Of a stretch of 64,000 bases of DNA, positions 1 to 11,835 are shown piece after piece. The stretch is from Seiridium cupressi (taxonomy: Eukaryota; Ascomycota; Sordariomycetes; Amphisphaeriales; Sporocadaceae), in contig JARVKI010000094.1 in the NCBI GenBank assembly GCA_036674765.1, positions 1 to 64,000 on the forward strand, in the 5' to 3' direction. Within the stretch, counting starts at the first letter, position 1, and each line of letters begins with the position of its first letter. The position numbers were made by a program, and so were the translations under genes. The notes beneath the pieces were generated by a model. It was given only the letters and a program-made list of their open reading frames with translations. It did no database searches and was not told the origin of the DNA.

Positions 1-69
<69 letters not shown>
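1..69. repeat. Homopolymer run of 69 C at the window start
   Basis: Every base from 1 to 69 is C, and ordinary mixed sequence starts at 70. Fungal telomeres are usually CCCTAA/TTAGGG repeats, and none is seen here. A run this long and pure at the very edge is most simply a contig-end or sequencing artefact (poly-G/poly-C calls). A true homopolymer cannot be excluded from the sequence alone. Confidence 0.9.
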
Positions 70-71
<2 letters not shown>

Positions 72-3000
72 GCTCTTCGCGCTTCGCGACTTTATCTTGC
101 GGAGCTATAGTTCGCCTGAATTTACCTTGAAATCTTGTGCTGGTCGATTTCCGAAGTATAAACCTGATATCCACGTGACTGAAATTATGTTGAACGTTCT
201 GGTCGTGCGGATTACCATTGACATCCTTTGCGAAACTTCGAGGATCATGAGCCACCCCTTCCTCAACATGCACTGCAATAATCCTGCTGCCATCATCGCG
301 CAAAAGTGGTCGAGTAATATCCAGCCTCATTTGGTGGATCGAGGCCCTCGGGCATACGACGTTGCAAGAACGTATCCTCGAAACTCTGCAACCGTACCTC
401 TGGGACGATCCTGATAGCCCCGAAGAGGATAGCTCTCCAGATGCCGGTAGCACCGGCTGGTGTAGACTCGCTAGCTCCGGTAAAAGTCATATCTCAATTC
501 TACAGAGTCGCCAGCATCTGATTCGGTATTGTATCTTTATACACCACCAAAAACTTTATCCATAGAATTACTCTATCTTGAATGCATAAATTCTTCGAGT
601 GTCCGTTGTGAGCCTTTATGTAACCCCTCTATCATAACCGAGTATTAGCATTAGGGTAGTATTTAGTTGACGAGACTGTATCCTGTCAAGATGGGCGAAT
701 TGTACTGATGTCCGTTTACTTCATCTAGTAGGCACATCGTTAGAGTGAGGCTCTAAGATATGGAAGTTGGAGATGTAACTATTCTGTTACGCTTCACAAT
801 GCCCCACTGTTGTCAACGCTTAGCCATGGACGAGTATGAGAAAATTTGTTCTAGCTAATGCAAGAGATACAGCGACCCATACTAAAGCTGGAGTGATGTG
901 CGATGGGCACTCCATATGGAGGAACGAATACGTATTGAATGGTGGTGAAGAGGGAGGAGAATAGAAGCTTCAGCTCCCAACCGTGTGTCCTATCTGCCGG
1001 AGAACACACAGACTATGTGGGTTCTTATCCATGTGTAGTAAAAAGAAAGGGTTCCAGGTTGATTTCATTTAAGCAAACGTCGTCTTAAGAGCTCATAGCA
1101 GCTACGTTGATTTTGCGGCGTGAGAAGTGACGTGCCTTTTCTTGTATGTGGATCATATTAGTTACTGGAGGATAGAAAAGTATAGATTAGCATGTATATT
1201 TATGCTATACCGACATTTTGTTTTTACTAATTTAATTTTAGCTATCGTAGTTGTAATTATAAGGGACTTAATTTATCGTTGACCGCTAAGATATGCCAGA
1301 ACTCTGTGCTTAGAGTTCGTAGGTTGACAGAATATTTGATTTGCTTGTTTGCGTAAGGCACGTAAGGTACAGTAACGTTCTCATCCCGACAGAGTCTAAA
1401 GGTTGATTCTTTGACAAACATTTTTAACGTTTGCCACGACAACTCTCTTGTTTTCGTCGAACCTGTGAGCTGTTTTTTGAGTTCTACTCTTGTTATAAAG
1501 CAGTGTTCTACACTTTCATTGGCGAATAAATGCCCTACATTCAAGTTGCTTGTCGCCTTCTAAAGTAGACATTATGCTAATTAACGAATTAGACTCTGTG
1601 TAATTGTTTTTTTTTTTTTTTTTTTTTTCCACGTACATAGTAATCAATATCCCATCCTTGCAAACCCAACAATGATTACATATCCTCTCCAAGCGGAAAA
1701 ATATATTCTCCGCGGAGAAAGACCCATGACAGACTTTTGCGCCACAAGCCTACGTGTCACAGGCTATTCCGACATGATTACGGTTCATACATTACACAAT
1801 ACAAAATGATTAGTGGAAGAGCATTGTTTCCTCATTCTCGGAAGATGGCGCCTTGGAAGCGAGTCATCAAAAGTGGCCAGCGTCTTCAGGAGGCAGTTCC
1901 TGGCAGACCTGGGCCACGACCCACCTGTGAGAGAATTGGCTGGGGCGTGGCAGGAATGGTCCGGAGGTAAAATATCCCGGGCCGAAACCCCATCAGCCAA
2001 GGTAATATCCAGGCAAACTTAAGACTTTCGCACAAAAAGCCCCACCAAAAGCCTGTCTAAGAATACTGGTAGATTAGGAAGATCAGCCATCATGTTCAAA
2101 ATCACAGATGCCGGCGGCCGTGCCAAGTTGCAAGAAGTGATCAAATGCGCCACCGAGGCCTAGAAGCGCAAGTCCGTGGAGACTGCCGAGCTCCCGAGCT
2201 GGTCCAAAGAACCATGATCCACACTGCAACAAGCGATTCTTTGGCCTCATCCGCCTTCCAAATATCCCCTGCCCGAAATTGGGTACAGACGTTATCGGCG
2301 GTCAGCATCGGACACTCGCAGAGCCCCAACGATTATGATGGCAGAGCATCGATCGCGCGAAGCACTAGAACCACGATGCCATGTCCTCCGACGACTTTGG
2401 CCAGGATTAAGAACTTTTAAAGAAGCTTGCGTGAAAGGACGAGGTCTTCGTTGCATCCGAGTCGTTGAAAGCAGACCCCGCGCTGGACTTGCTTGGTTTC
2501 TACATGGATAATATCCATCCACCCATCTTGCTTGTCACTGTGGTCTGGAGACCAAAGGCGGGAAATTCCCAACGTCCTCTTCGCATTCGGACGATCCCGT
2601 AGGTCAGGCAGAGGTTTTGGGAGAAATCATGATCTTTCAGCTCAAGAAAATATCGTCTATGGGCATTGCCTGGAAATGTCAGTATGGCCTCTGGGAAGCT
2701 GGTTGGCAACTTGATGCCGGACATCAGCTGTCTCTCTCCCTCCTCGAAAGAGCTGGCATAATGTTAGTGGCCTCGTCGTAGGGTCCTCCATTGGACCATG
2801 GTGAACATCGTGCGGGCCTGTCTAGTACGGACCATTTGACAGACCGAAGGTGTCTGTCTGCGCTCGTGCGCTCATGTCGCGGCCTATCGGCTCGATTAAA
2901 CGGCACGAGCAAACATATGAACTAATGTTTGACCGCAGAGTGTATCGCAGTCAGCTTAATGTGGCCAAGCAGTGTCATTCAATTTGAGTGAAACAGATTC

Positions 3001-3770
3001 ACCATCCTACTGCCTACCCAGTTTCTGTGCATGTCTTGCCCGCCAATACTTCTGTCTCGTCCGTTTGGGCACATCAAGCTGTGCTCACAAAAATGCGCTC
3101 TAGGGCATTCGGCCTGGATATTTTTCCATAGCAGTCTTTGGACGCATCTGTACTCTTTGTCGTGACCCCTACATTGCTTGGTGGGTAACGTGACCCTATC
3201 CCCGTAGATCACGCTTTTTACCGCCAATTGTTAACCCGAGATTCAGTGGATTCTTGATTGATCAACTCGGTTTTGGGAGTAGTAATCCACTCGCTCTTTC
3301 AACTACGGATGATGGCCAGCGCAAACGTAACGTCGAGCAATTTGCTGGGTAGCCGGTATCGACAGTCGGGAAAACACATGATGTTTGTTCTGAGCTTGCA
3401 CACATCAAGTAATTGACGTTCCGCATTTTTTAGATCAATCTATTGCTATCTGGAGCTAAACTGATTGAAAAGGCAACGCATTTGTCTGAGTTGTAATCAT
3501 TCTTAGGGAGGTTCGTCTCACGGACGCTCGACCATCGAATGCAAAGCAATGCAAGATCCACCACATTGCTGTTGGGGGATTCTAAAACATTCCCATCTGA
3601 CAGGTGCTCTACCAGAGTGAACGTGGAGTTTGGCTGTCCAACAAGTGGACGATCATCGGAAACGATACCAAGTATACATCGTGGCTGGAGAGAACACGAT
3701 ACATATTGCGGCGTCTGTGATGCACCTGAGTCTGTCCAGAGTTGTGCCGCGCGTTGCAGCGTGAAGGAAT
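70..3770. other. Gene-poor stretch, no recognisable gene
   Basis: About 3.7 kb with only short ORFs (at most about 105 codons) and no recognisable protein family on either strand. It includes a 22-base T run at 1607-1628. The part from 1800 to 2800 has somewhat higher GC and several short ORFs on both strands with stops between them. These could be remains of a gene, but I recognise no domain. With the C run at the left edge the region resembles contig-end accessory DNA. Confidence 0.6.
1607..1628 (+). repeat. Poly-T run (22 bases)
   Basis: An uninterrupted run of 22 T. It lies in gene-free sequence. A poly-A tail of a retrotransposed insertion on the minus strand is possible, but no retrotransposon coding sequence was seen beside it. 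Confidence 0.8.
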
Positions 3771-6700
3771 TTAGTTGAAGGACTGGAGAATCTCGACTGT
3801 GTTTCTTCGAACATCCTCCGGGGCGGCATTAACAGTCTGCTTGCTAATTGTTCCAATATAGTCGGAAGTCATATTGTCGATGGTATTGCCAACTTGTTCG
3901 TCCAAAATGGCGCCATAGTCCGAGCACCTAGTACGTCAATTCGGTCAGTATCGGGGATCAAGGACAGAAAGGTGGTCACTTACATTGTACGGAGCTTGTC
4001 TGTTGTGGTTTTTGATGATTTTGTGTACATCTTTCTGGCGTTTTCTTTGACCCCCTTTTCGATGACATGTTTCATCTGAGTGAAGGAGCCCGGTCCGCTG
4101 ATAGTCTTGCATTCAGCATAGACATCTTTCAGCGAGGGCTTGATGGCTGGTGCAAGCTCTCTGCTCGATTCTCGCTGCCACTCTTGAACCTTATGACCGA
4201 AGTCACTCTGACCATCCTTGATCGTTTGAACATAGGTTGTCAACTGTGGCCGGAGCATCCTTATTCTTTCAGAAGCTCCGGGATGCTGTAAGTGATTCTG
4301 GATACTGTCGGGGGAGGCATTCATGAGTCGTTGAGAGGTCAGGTGGAAGTCCTCTAATATTCTAGGGATATCACGAGTAAAAGCCTTTTCCCATGAGGCT
4401 GCCACTTCTTCCATGAAGGGATAACACAGTTTTTCATTGAAGTCAATTCGTCCGTACTTCGGGCTGGAGTACGCTCCCCTGTATCGAGATTAGCAGAGTC
4501 AGTGAATGAACGGTCTATACATACCGACGAACGTATACAGCTTTGTAGGTGCCGTAGTGATAACCGTCTTTTTGCTGGGGTGCGCCCCATTGCTCCGCGA
4601 TAGCTGGCACTTTATTGGCTGCTTTCATACCTGCAGAGGCGAAGCTCCGGAATATCTCTTTCTTAAATACCTCCATGCAGTCATCAGCACTCTTTCTAGC
4701 AGCGGCCTCAAGATCCTAGAGCTTGTTAGATGTTTGATACATATCTTAACGTGGGGTCCAACTACCTTGCGCAATACTAGAAGGACCTCCGTCGTTTTCC
4801 GAGCCAATATTTCGGCTTTGTCTTGAGGTAGCGCTATCTCCTTATTCTTGACACCAAGCCAAATGACCAGCGACTCAAAGATTTGCAAGCAGGTGTTCAT
4901 GAATTTCCTGTAATTCGCGACTCTGCTATCATTTGTCAACTTCTTGGCATAAGCGATGAGCTGGGGGATCTCGGTCTGCTCTAGGTTGATAAACCCTGCT
5001 CGGCTCATGTCTTCTTTCTCCTTCGGGGTACCTCCAAGGGCTTTGTAGGCACGACTGCTGACACAAAAGACCTCTAAAGAACGAGCTATACTCTCGTAGT
5101 CGCGAGCATGTACATCAGGGTTGAAGTTATCGCCATCCTCTTTCATTGCGATTTCCTGATCAAGACTGTAGTCAAGTTAGCATTATTTGGCATATACAGA
5201 CTTAAGAAGCCTCATAGATGCCGGTCTAAAACTGCACGCCAGCTGATGCGATATGAGGTTCCTCTTACCCAACGGCTTCGGAACAGTATGCGGCCAACAT
5301 ATGGCAGTAGATCGCTTGGCCTAGTCCTGACTTTGGATTTGGACTTACATTTGAATACCATAAGCAAACTGGTTCTGGATTGCCTCTCGGGAATATTCGT
5401 TTCGTTTCATGATGCACAATGCTACGAAATGTTGCTGTGACTTCTCATACTCGTGTTGTAGGCTCTCAAGATGATCCTGGATGTTGTCTAACTTGACTTC
5501 AAGCTCATGGTGCTTCTGTTGGGTCTTCTTCTTCTCCTCCTTCAATTGTGATACCTTGTCGTTGATCTGTTCTGTAGTCAAAGGTGGTGCATTGCCAGAG
5601 GACTCACCTGCTTCTTCTTCTTCTTCTTCTTCTTCAATATCGCTCTCGGGAAGAAGTGAACTTCGTTGGGCCTTGCGCCTCTTTTTGGCTACATTTGTCT
5701 TCGGCGCTGTGGGCTTTCGCTTGCCGCTTGTAGACGCAGGGGCAAATACACGCTTGCCTGCGGCATTTTTGGCGCTCAAATTGTCCCAAGTCTTAAGCGT
5801 CTTCTCCAAGATATCAAACCTCTCTTCCTGTTCTTTGCATAGGATATCCAATCGGCCCATCTCAGCTTCCATCTCCGGTCTCCGTTTCGTGAAGCTGTCC
5901 ATAGTAGAGACTAGCTGATCATGCTCTCCCTGAAGACCAAGGCTGTCTACAGCATCGTTGACCATGATATTGTCCGTCTGTGAGCAGATGAATGAGATAT
6001 TGGAGAATCTGCCGTCCAGTTTCATCTGCATCTTGAAGGATTCTCCCAGTAGATTCTGTGCTGTCTTATTATCGACAGCTCTGACAATTGGAGCCACCAC
6101 CCAAATGCTGTTGCACTTCTCAAGATATTTTCTGGCAATCGAAGCCCGAGCAGCATTAGAATCTCCAACACCAGGCAGATCGACCAAGACTATGCCAGTC
6201 TATAGGACATCAGACTTGAGATAGACCCTGACCACTTTGATGAGAGGCCATAGTGCCAAAGACCGCGAGTTTTCTTTCCCCTGTGCGTTGGTCTTCTCCT
6301 TGCTGTCAATGTATTGTTGCAGTTGTTTGTACAGTCCTGACCCTGTGGGCGCATGGACAGCCTTTGAAGTTCCCAGATAGTCGTGGGTCGATTTATCCCG
6401 AGCCAAATTCGCCGCATTGGTGAGCGCCAGCTTCTCAAGACTGATGCCGGGATATACAGATTGTATCTTGAACCAAGCTACGCCAGCCTCAGTCTCCTTG
6501 TTCGTCGCACTCTTGGCTTGTCCGCTGTTATCAATGAGGTCTGTAAAAAGATGCTGTAACTCTGATTGCCAGTCATCGCGAGTAATAAAGTCGATTTCAG
6601 CTCGGTAACGCTCATTGTCTAACGCAGAGTCGTTCCAAGAGATCTCAGTCGGCACGGCTGTGCACGCGCGCATGCAATTGCTAGGAACGATCTTGTGTTC

Positions 6701-7246
6701 GCCGACCAGATCATTGATAAGGGAACTTTTGCCAGCTCCAGTGTCTCCCACAATGCCGATAGTGGTGCGTGCAGCCTTATAACCCCCTTTCAAATCGTCG
6801 ATCGAACGAAGGCAGCGAGCTGCTTCGGTATTGTCGGGGACTTTGGCTAATTCGGATGAGAGCTGTAGAAGGACTTGGGATGAACGTTGAACAAAAGCCT
6901 CGAGCTCAGTGGCCGAGGCCTCGGCAATGTTTTGACGTACCTTCGAGAAATCCACCAGCGTGCTGGTATGCTTGCTCGTGGTGGCACCCATAGCAGGATT
7001 AGTCTCCTCTTGCTTGACTCTTGGTGGCGAACAAGCGAATGAGGGAGATTGAATGTTCAGAGAATTGCCCTCTGTCTCGGTTGGTGCTTGAAATTGATTG
7101 TTCAGGTCCGCATCAAACTGAGGTTGAGCTGAAGTTGATGTGATTCCAGTTCCTGGGAATAATTCTTCGGACCGTGTCTCGCGCTTGATCGCCACTAGAT
7201 CAGCAGTCACTACTGGCACGGAAGCCGCGCGATTGTCGTTATCCAT
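3771..7246 (-). CDS. SLIP-GC-like large nuclear GTPase, in-frame stop in exon 1
   Basis: Five exons on the minus strand: 7246-5349, 5165-4766, 4715-4525, 4478-3984 and 3927-3771, joined by GT-AG introns. They give 1047 codons including the stop. The P-loop GDTGAGKSSLIND is near residue 167, the G3 motif DLPGVGD near 355 and a G4-like SQTD near 418, which places it among dynamin-related GTPases like vertebrate SLIP-GC (nuclear GTPase, germinal centre). A long coiled coil follows, with a basic KRKP/KKRRK nuclear signal near 500-520 and an eight-glutamate run (CTT repeat at 5611-5635). Two sumoylation-type motifs, IKRE and VKQE, lie before the GTPase domain. Codon 349 is TAG (6200-6202), where relatives usually have a residue just before TGxVxVDLPG. 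No normal-sized intron removes it. The gene is therefore probably inactivated or carries a sequence error. Exon joins are inferred from frame and splice signals. The biological role is unknown. Confidence 0.85.
6200..6202 (-). other. In-frame TAG inside the GTPase domain
   Basis: The frame is open on both sides: KVVRVYLKSDVL, then TAG, then TGIVLVDLPGVGDSNAA. There is no insertion or deletion. A single base change (for example TCG to TAG) explains it. Skipping it with an intron ending at this TAG would need an intron of about 30 bases and would remove conserved residues, so a splice explanation is unlikely. Confidence 0.85.
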
Positions 7247-9317
7247 TTTCGTTTCAGCGTCCGTTATTGTAGAAGTGTTGTTTAGGGAAGGTGCCTAGTG
7301 TTGATTGTGGTCGGGCTAGAGAATGATATCGAAGAATCGGCCACAAAGATTTTCAACTCAATTCCCCAGCAGAATATCAGATTAAGCCACTGCCTCGTTG
7401 TACTAGTTGACTAATTGATTTGCAGTGCAATAAGTTGTCAAGTACGGGTGTTGTGAATTTGTTCACTTGTTGTTCTGACAGGAATTAAAGTGAAGAAAAT
7501 GGGTGAGGAAAAGGTACTTGCGTTGCAATCTCCTTGGGTTGTGCTGACTTAAGTTTGCATTTGTAGATATTTAGTTGGGGTTAAGTAGGGACTCCTTCAA
7601 GTTGGGAAAAGACAGCTTCTCAAGCTCGGACAACGCAAAAACTGCCTTGCAAGGTTCGAAGAAGGATGGAAATCGTGCTGTTCCCAAGCTCGGATGAATA
7701 TCGAGATGACGGAGGGTTGGTTGGATGAAGGTGTTGATGAGTTTGTGAGCTTGTTGAGGTAAAGCTAGATTCATGTATGGAACTGCTCAGATCTGGGACG
7801 TGCCTGCCACCATTGAAACAGACCCAATGTGGCTTGGTTTGTATTCGTATCCAGATGTTCCTTTAGAGTTCTTGAGGTTGGGCACCGCAAGTAACACGCT
7901 ATATGCCCACTATAGTAGCTGGACTACTGGGTGTTTGCGACGACGAGCTGTGTTTCGACCTGGAGACTCTTGCTAGCATGAGTGCACACTCTGATTACTG
8001 GATTAGCAATTCCAGCGAGCGGTGGTATCGAGAGCGTACAGGTGATGGCACGTCTCGAGACCTCTACGGACGCGTAGATAGGATCAAAGTGATTGTGGAT
8101 ACATCTGCGCAAATCCAGAACAATGTAAGAACAAACAAGGTGAATGGATAGAGATATACAATACTCTCAATTGCCCAGATAAGCAAATTGTATTCAGCTG
8201 GCGATGTAGCAACATGTTGACATTCGCATACACTTTGCCAGTCAATTGAAATCCAAGTTTCCTGTTCAGAATTCTCGGGGAAGTGGGTGTAGGATGTGAT
8301 ACTAATTGGCTTATGCACTGATAGTTACGCCAAATTTTGTTCTGTTTGACGATGGATGAAGTTATGAGTCTGAGTTTGATTCCGGCATATAATATCACGT
8401 GAACAGTCAAAGATCTCGAGATCCAGCTTTCCCAGCTACCCTATCAATAGATATAAACATATTCCAGGCAGCATAACACCTACAAGACACCTAGCTCAGA
8501 CTTGAAAAATTGCTAGAATTATTCTCACTGGAAGCTTGATGCGGAGGGATGTTACTCCTCAAACTCGACTCATGTGATGAGACGGCACTCCTATCTGGAA
8601 AATTGCAATAACATACTTTATTGTGGGGAGGTAAAGATGGCAGAGACACCTGAGACTATTGGGCTGTTGCTATTTCTAGGGTATGCTCAAATATTTGTCA
8701 TGCCCCCAGATGCTAATAAGTTTAGCGGGAGTAACTTCACTGCACCATGTGTGCCTATTTCGTATCGAAGACTTCCATGCAAAACATAGCCGAGACTACA
8801 CATCACTCACACTCGGCCTTTGAATCACTCATGTTTAAGTAGGTCCGTAGTGGAGTAGTATCAGAATAGGGGCTCCAGCCACCCGGGTTATCAGGCTTCT
8901 CAGCCACTACATATAGACTAGCTACCTCCTTCTGCCTCTGGCACCCTCCTAATACTCAACCAATCACTTAATTTAACTTATAACCTTCGTTCTATCTCGA
9001 CACTTGGCGCTAGCGATCTGCTTCGAGGTCTAGGAGGCGAATCAAGAACCTTCGGGGTTCATACGTGGTTCCTCAAGGTTGTGTTGGCACGGAGGCTACG
9101 GACGAAGGCGGTTGAAGGTCATCACTGTGTTATGTCATAGTAGAAGATAGTTTATAATGCCTTTTCGGTGGTGCCTTAAGCGTGAAAATGTATAGATAAG
9201 AACGCAGTAAACACCCACAACGTTAGAAAACCAAAGAACATAATCAAGTACTAAAACGCACTCTTCACCTTACTGCTGCAACAACAACAAGAAAGCTACC
9301 TCACGATATTCATCACT
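7247..9317. other. Intergenic, no recognisable gene
   Basis: About 2 kb upstream of both the GTPase (-) and the small secreted protein (+). Only short ORFs of up to about 108 codons occur (for example 8084-8410 minus and 7773-7976 plus). None has a recognisable domain, and they overlap each other on opposite strands. It presumably holds the two promoters. Confidence 0.5.
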
Positions 9318-9778
9318 ATGTTCTCCGAGAAAGTTTCTATTGCCATGGCTTGGTGTCCGCTGCCACAGCCGTCCCCGCCGACCGTCGCCAGGACGACTGC
9401 CAGGATGCGTACAACAAGTGCATTGCTGCGAGCACGCTTCAGGTCAAGTGCTCTTGCGACCTAACCACTTGCTCCAGTGAGGACAGTGCTCGCTTCCGCC
9501 ATTTCTGCGCGACCGTCACCGCATTTTTGGCACTGCCGAGCAAAACTGCAATTCCCGGCGGGTGCAATCCGGCCCACCCCGGCTCATACCCCTCGTCGTA
9601 CTTCAGCACCACCAAGGTCAGCAGTCCTACCGTTCCACCAACGCAACCCGCAGGTGGCTACCCGAGCCCCAGGCCCATGTCTGGGAAGACTTGGTCGATC
9701 AAGAAATTGACCCGGTACTGTGTTGAGAGGTTTTTGGTAGGTGCCGCGGGACGCCGGCAACCTCGGCGGCCGCCTTGA
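9318..9778 (+). pseudogene. Small cysteine-rich secreted protein, frameshifted near its start
   Basis: ATG at 9318 opens MFSEKVSIAMA, a short hydrophobic start, but the frame then runs off into non-secretory sequence. In the next frame, from about 9350, the sequence continues VSAATAVPADRRQDD and a region with paired cysteines (CQDAYNKC, CSCDLTTC and two more). One missing T near 9349 would join the two halves into a typical fungal small secreted protein with a signal peptide. The cysteine-rich part covers about residues 25-80. The tail after about 9600 is Pro/Ser rich and then basic, and may hold an unrecognised intron. The family function is unknown; such proteins are often extracellular or effector-like. 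The break could also be a base-calling error. Confidence 0.5.
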
Positions 9779-10055
9779 CAGAAGCTTTGTGATGGACTTG
9801 CGCAGGCCAGGTCCTTCATAGAATACCAACAACCATATATATATTGCGCCTCTGATCTCAGCAGGAGACATTTGAATGAACCATCACCTGAACAAACAAC
9901 ATGGCCTACTCGTTGCGGCCATACAATTTATACTAAACATGACAGATATTCCAGTGGGAGATTAGATGGGATCTCTACGGTCTCCGTGGTGCCAGGAGGT
10001 ACAGATTCCAACATGAAAGTCTTCCGAGTCACCGCCTACATTGAGTGACAACTCG

Positions 10056-11835
10056 TTCCCAGACTACGAGTTGGCTCTATTGGATCTAATACATCACAAT
10101 GACGTTGAATGGATTGGCTCCCCTAGTGATCTTGTGGTTGCATAAACAGCCGATGGATATGCCCACGTCAAGGGCGCTGGAGCTCTAGTGACGACCTTAG
10201 GCCTTGGAGAACGGAGCGCTCTTTGCGGCATTGGTGGTTTTTTGAAGGAACACCTGACGGTATTAAAAATCGTTGGCTATCCGAATGACGCAATACGAAA
10301 GAATGGACGTATCTTCCATCATACACTGGGCGATGGATCGTACGAGTATGTCCTCTCGTATCATGGTAACCCTTTGGGGTTTTCCTTGATATCAGGACTG
10401 AAATCGTATAATAGCCATTACGTCAAAGCGTCCGCAGATCTCAGCTGTGCAACCACCATCCTGAATGGCCCTGGTACTGCAGCACAGGAAATCGATAGGG
10501 TGCTGAACGGTATACATTCACCCTCTCTTCCGATCTCCTACATGAGTATTAATCATTAACAGCAATGCTTGATCATTCGCAGCCTGGCTAGAAAGATAGC
10601 GCATTGAATTTATTGTGAAGTCCTTGCGGCTGACCATTCCAGTATCGGAGTTCCTCCAAGAAGTGGCATACTCCCAAGTTGATTCAAGTGGTCTCGCCTC
10701 TCAAGTTCTAGGGGCCCTAGCTACAGCTAGTGAAACGACCGAGATCACAGTCAATCCGAGATATTAGCAAGGCTTTATAAGGCCAGGATTCCAGTGCTCA
10801 TTGTCGACGGTGGTGGTGCTCGGGTTTCGTGGAGTTACTTGGCTGATGGACTAGCCGACGCACTGCAGTTCCATACTTCACAACGGTACTTGGCTAGGCA
10901 ACTACCCATCAGACTTCAACACGTACGTTCTAAGACGCGAATGATAGCAATGGGATTTTTGATCCAATTGGCGCAGAGGGGTTTTCACCGAGCAAGTCAA
11001 TCAAGATACAGCTATCGACTTCCAAAGGTTTTACACGATCATTGGAGAGAGCAAATACGAGGCGAAAATCGTCTGTGTAGGTATCCCCTAGGCTTTCGTG
11101 AACGGTGGTGATACATGAGAGCAGGTCCTGGAGAAGCTCATCGACGTGCTCAGAATCCCAGAATCGGACACCAAAGCAGGCATTGGCTCAGGTGCCATCT
11201 CGCGACTCTGTGAAGCCTCCTGTGACGGAGGTCATCAAACATGACTGGTTGTGGCAGGTAAAGCTCGAACCTTTCCCGTGCCATCTAGCACTACTCGGAA
11301 GCTAAATGTTGACAGCGTCTTTCTGACTATTTCCGCCCGGGTGACCTGCTCTGTGTCGAGACTGGCACAGCCGAGTTCGGAATCTCTGACAGCTACCTAC
11401 CGGAAGGATGCCATATGTGGACCCAAGCTGTCTACGGCAGTATTGGCTTTGCCACTGGAGCGGCTGTGTGTTGTTCAGTTGCCGGCAAAGGGATTGGAAA
11501 ATACAAGCGAATGATACTCATTCACAGGCGAGGGCAATTTGCAATTGACCGTGCAGGCATTTCCACTCTTGATGCGTCGCGGTATAACACCAGTACTCAC
11601 ACGGCTACATGTAGTTACATGGTGGAGCCCATCCTGCATGGCCTCCATGCTCCCTGCAACGACGTTCCGGACTGGAGCTATGGATCCATATTTAGGGCGA
11701 TGGGCCCTGAGATGAGCGAAGCGAGAACTTTCCATGTTCAAAAGGCCTGAGAACTGGATAAGATACTCGCTAAGGATGAATTCGCATCGGCTACTTGCCC
11801 TCAGGTATGCTATGTCGTAGAAACCTGTCGGAGAC
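10056..11835 (+). pseudogene. Decayed pyruvate decarboxylase
   Basis: Fragments in all three plus frames follow the order of pyruvate decarboxylase (pyruvate to acetaldehyde plus CO2, TPP and Mg dependent). At 10056: FPDYELALLDLI, a TAA at 10143-10145, then ADGYAHVKG, ALVTTLGLGE and FHHTLGDG, and TAAQEIDRVL near 10480. The middle domain remnants are IPVLIVDGGGAR (about 10790) and SDFNT. The C-terminal TPP domain shows VETGTAEFGISDSYLP near 11360, WTQAVYGSIGFATGAA near 11420, then NDVPDWSYGSIFRAMGPE near 11660. A last piece, ELDKILAKDEF, is near 11755-11785. The GDG and NN TPP-binding motifs are no longer readable. At least five frame changes and several stops mean no functional enzyme can be made. 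Intact fungal homologues are about 570-580 residues. Confidence 0.88.

Noticed and set aside
5611..5635. CTT microsatellite considered as a possible repeat expansion
   Set aside because: It is in frame within the GTPase gene and encodes a Glu run next to the basic cluster; nothing unusual beyond normal microsatellite length.
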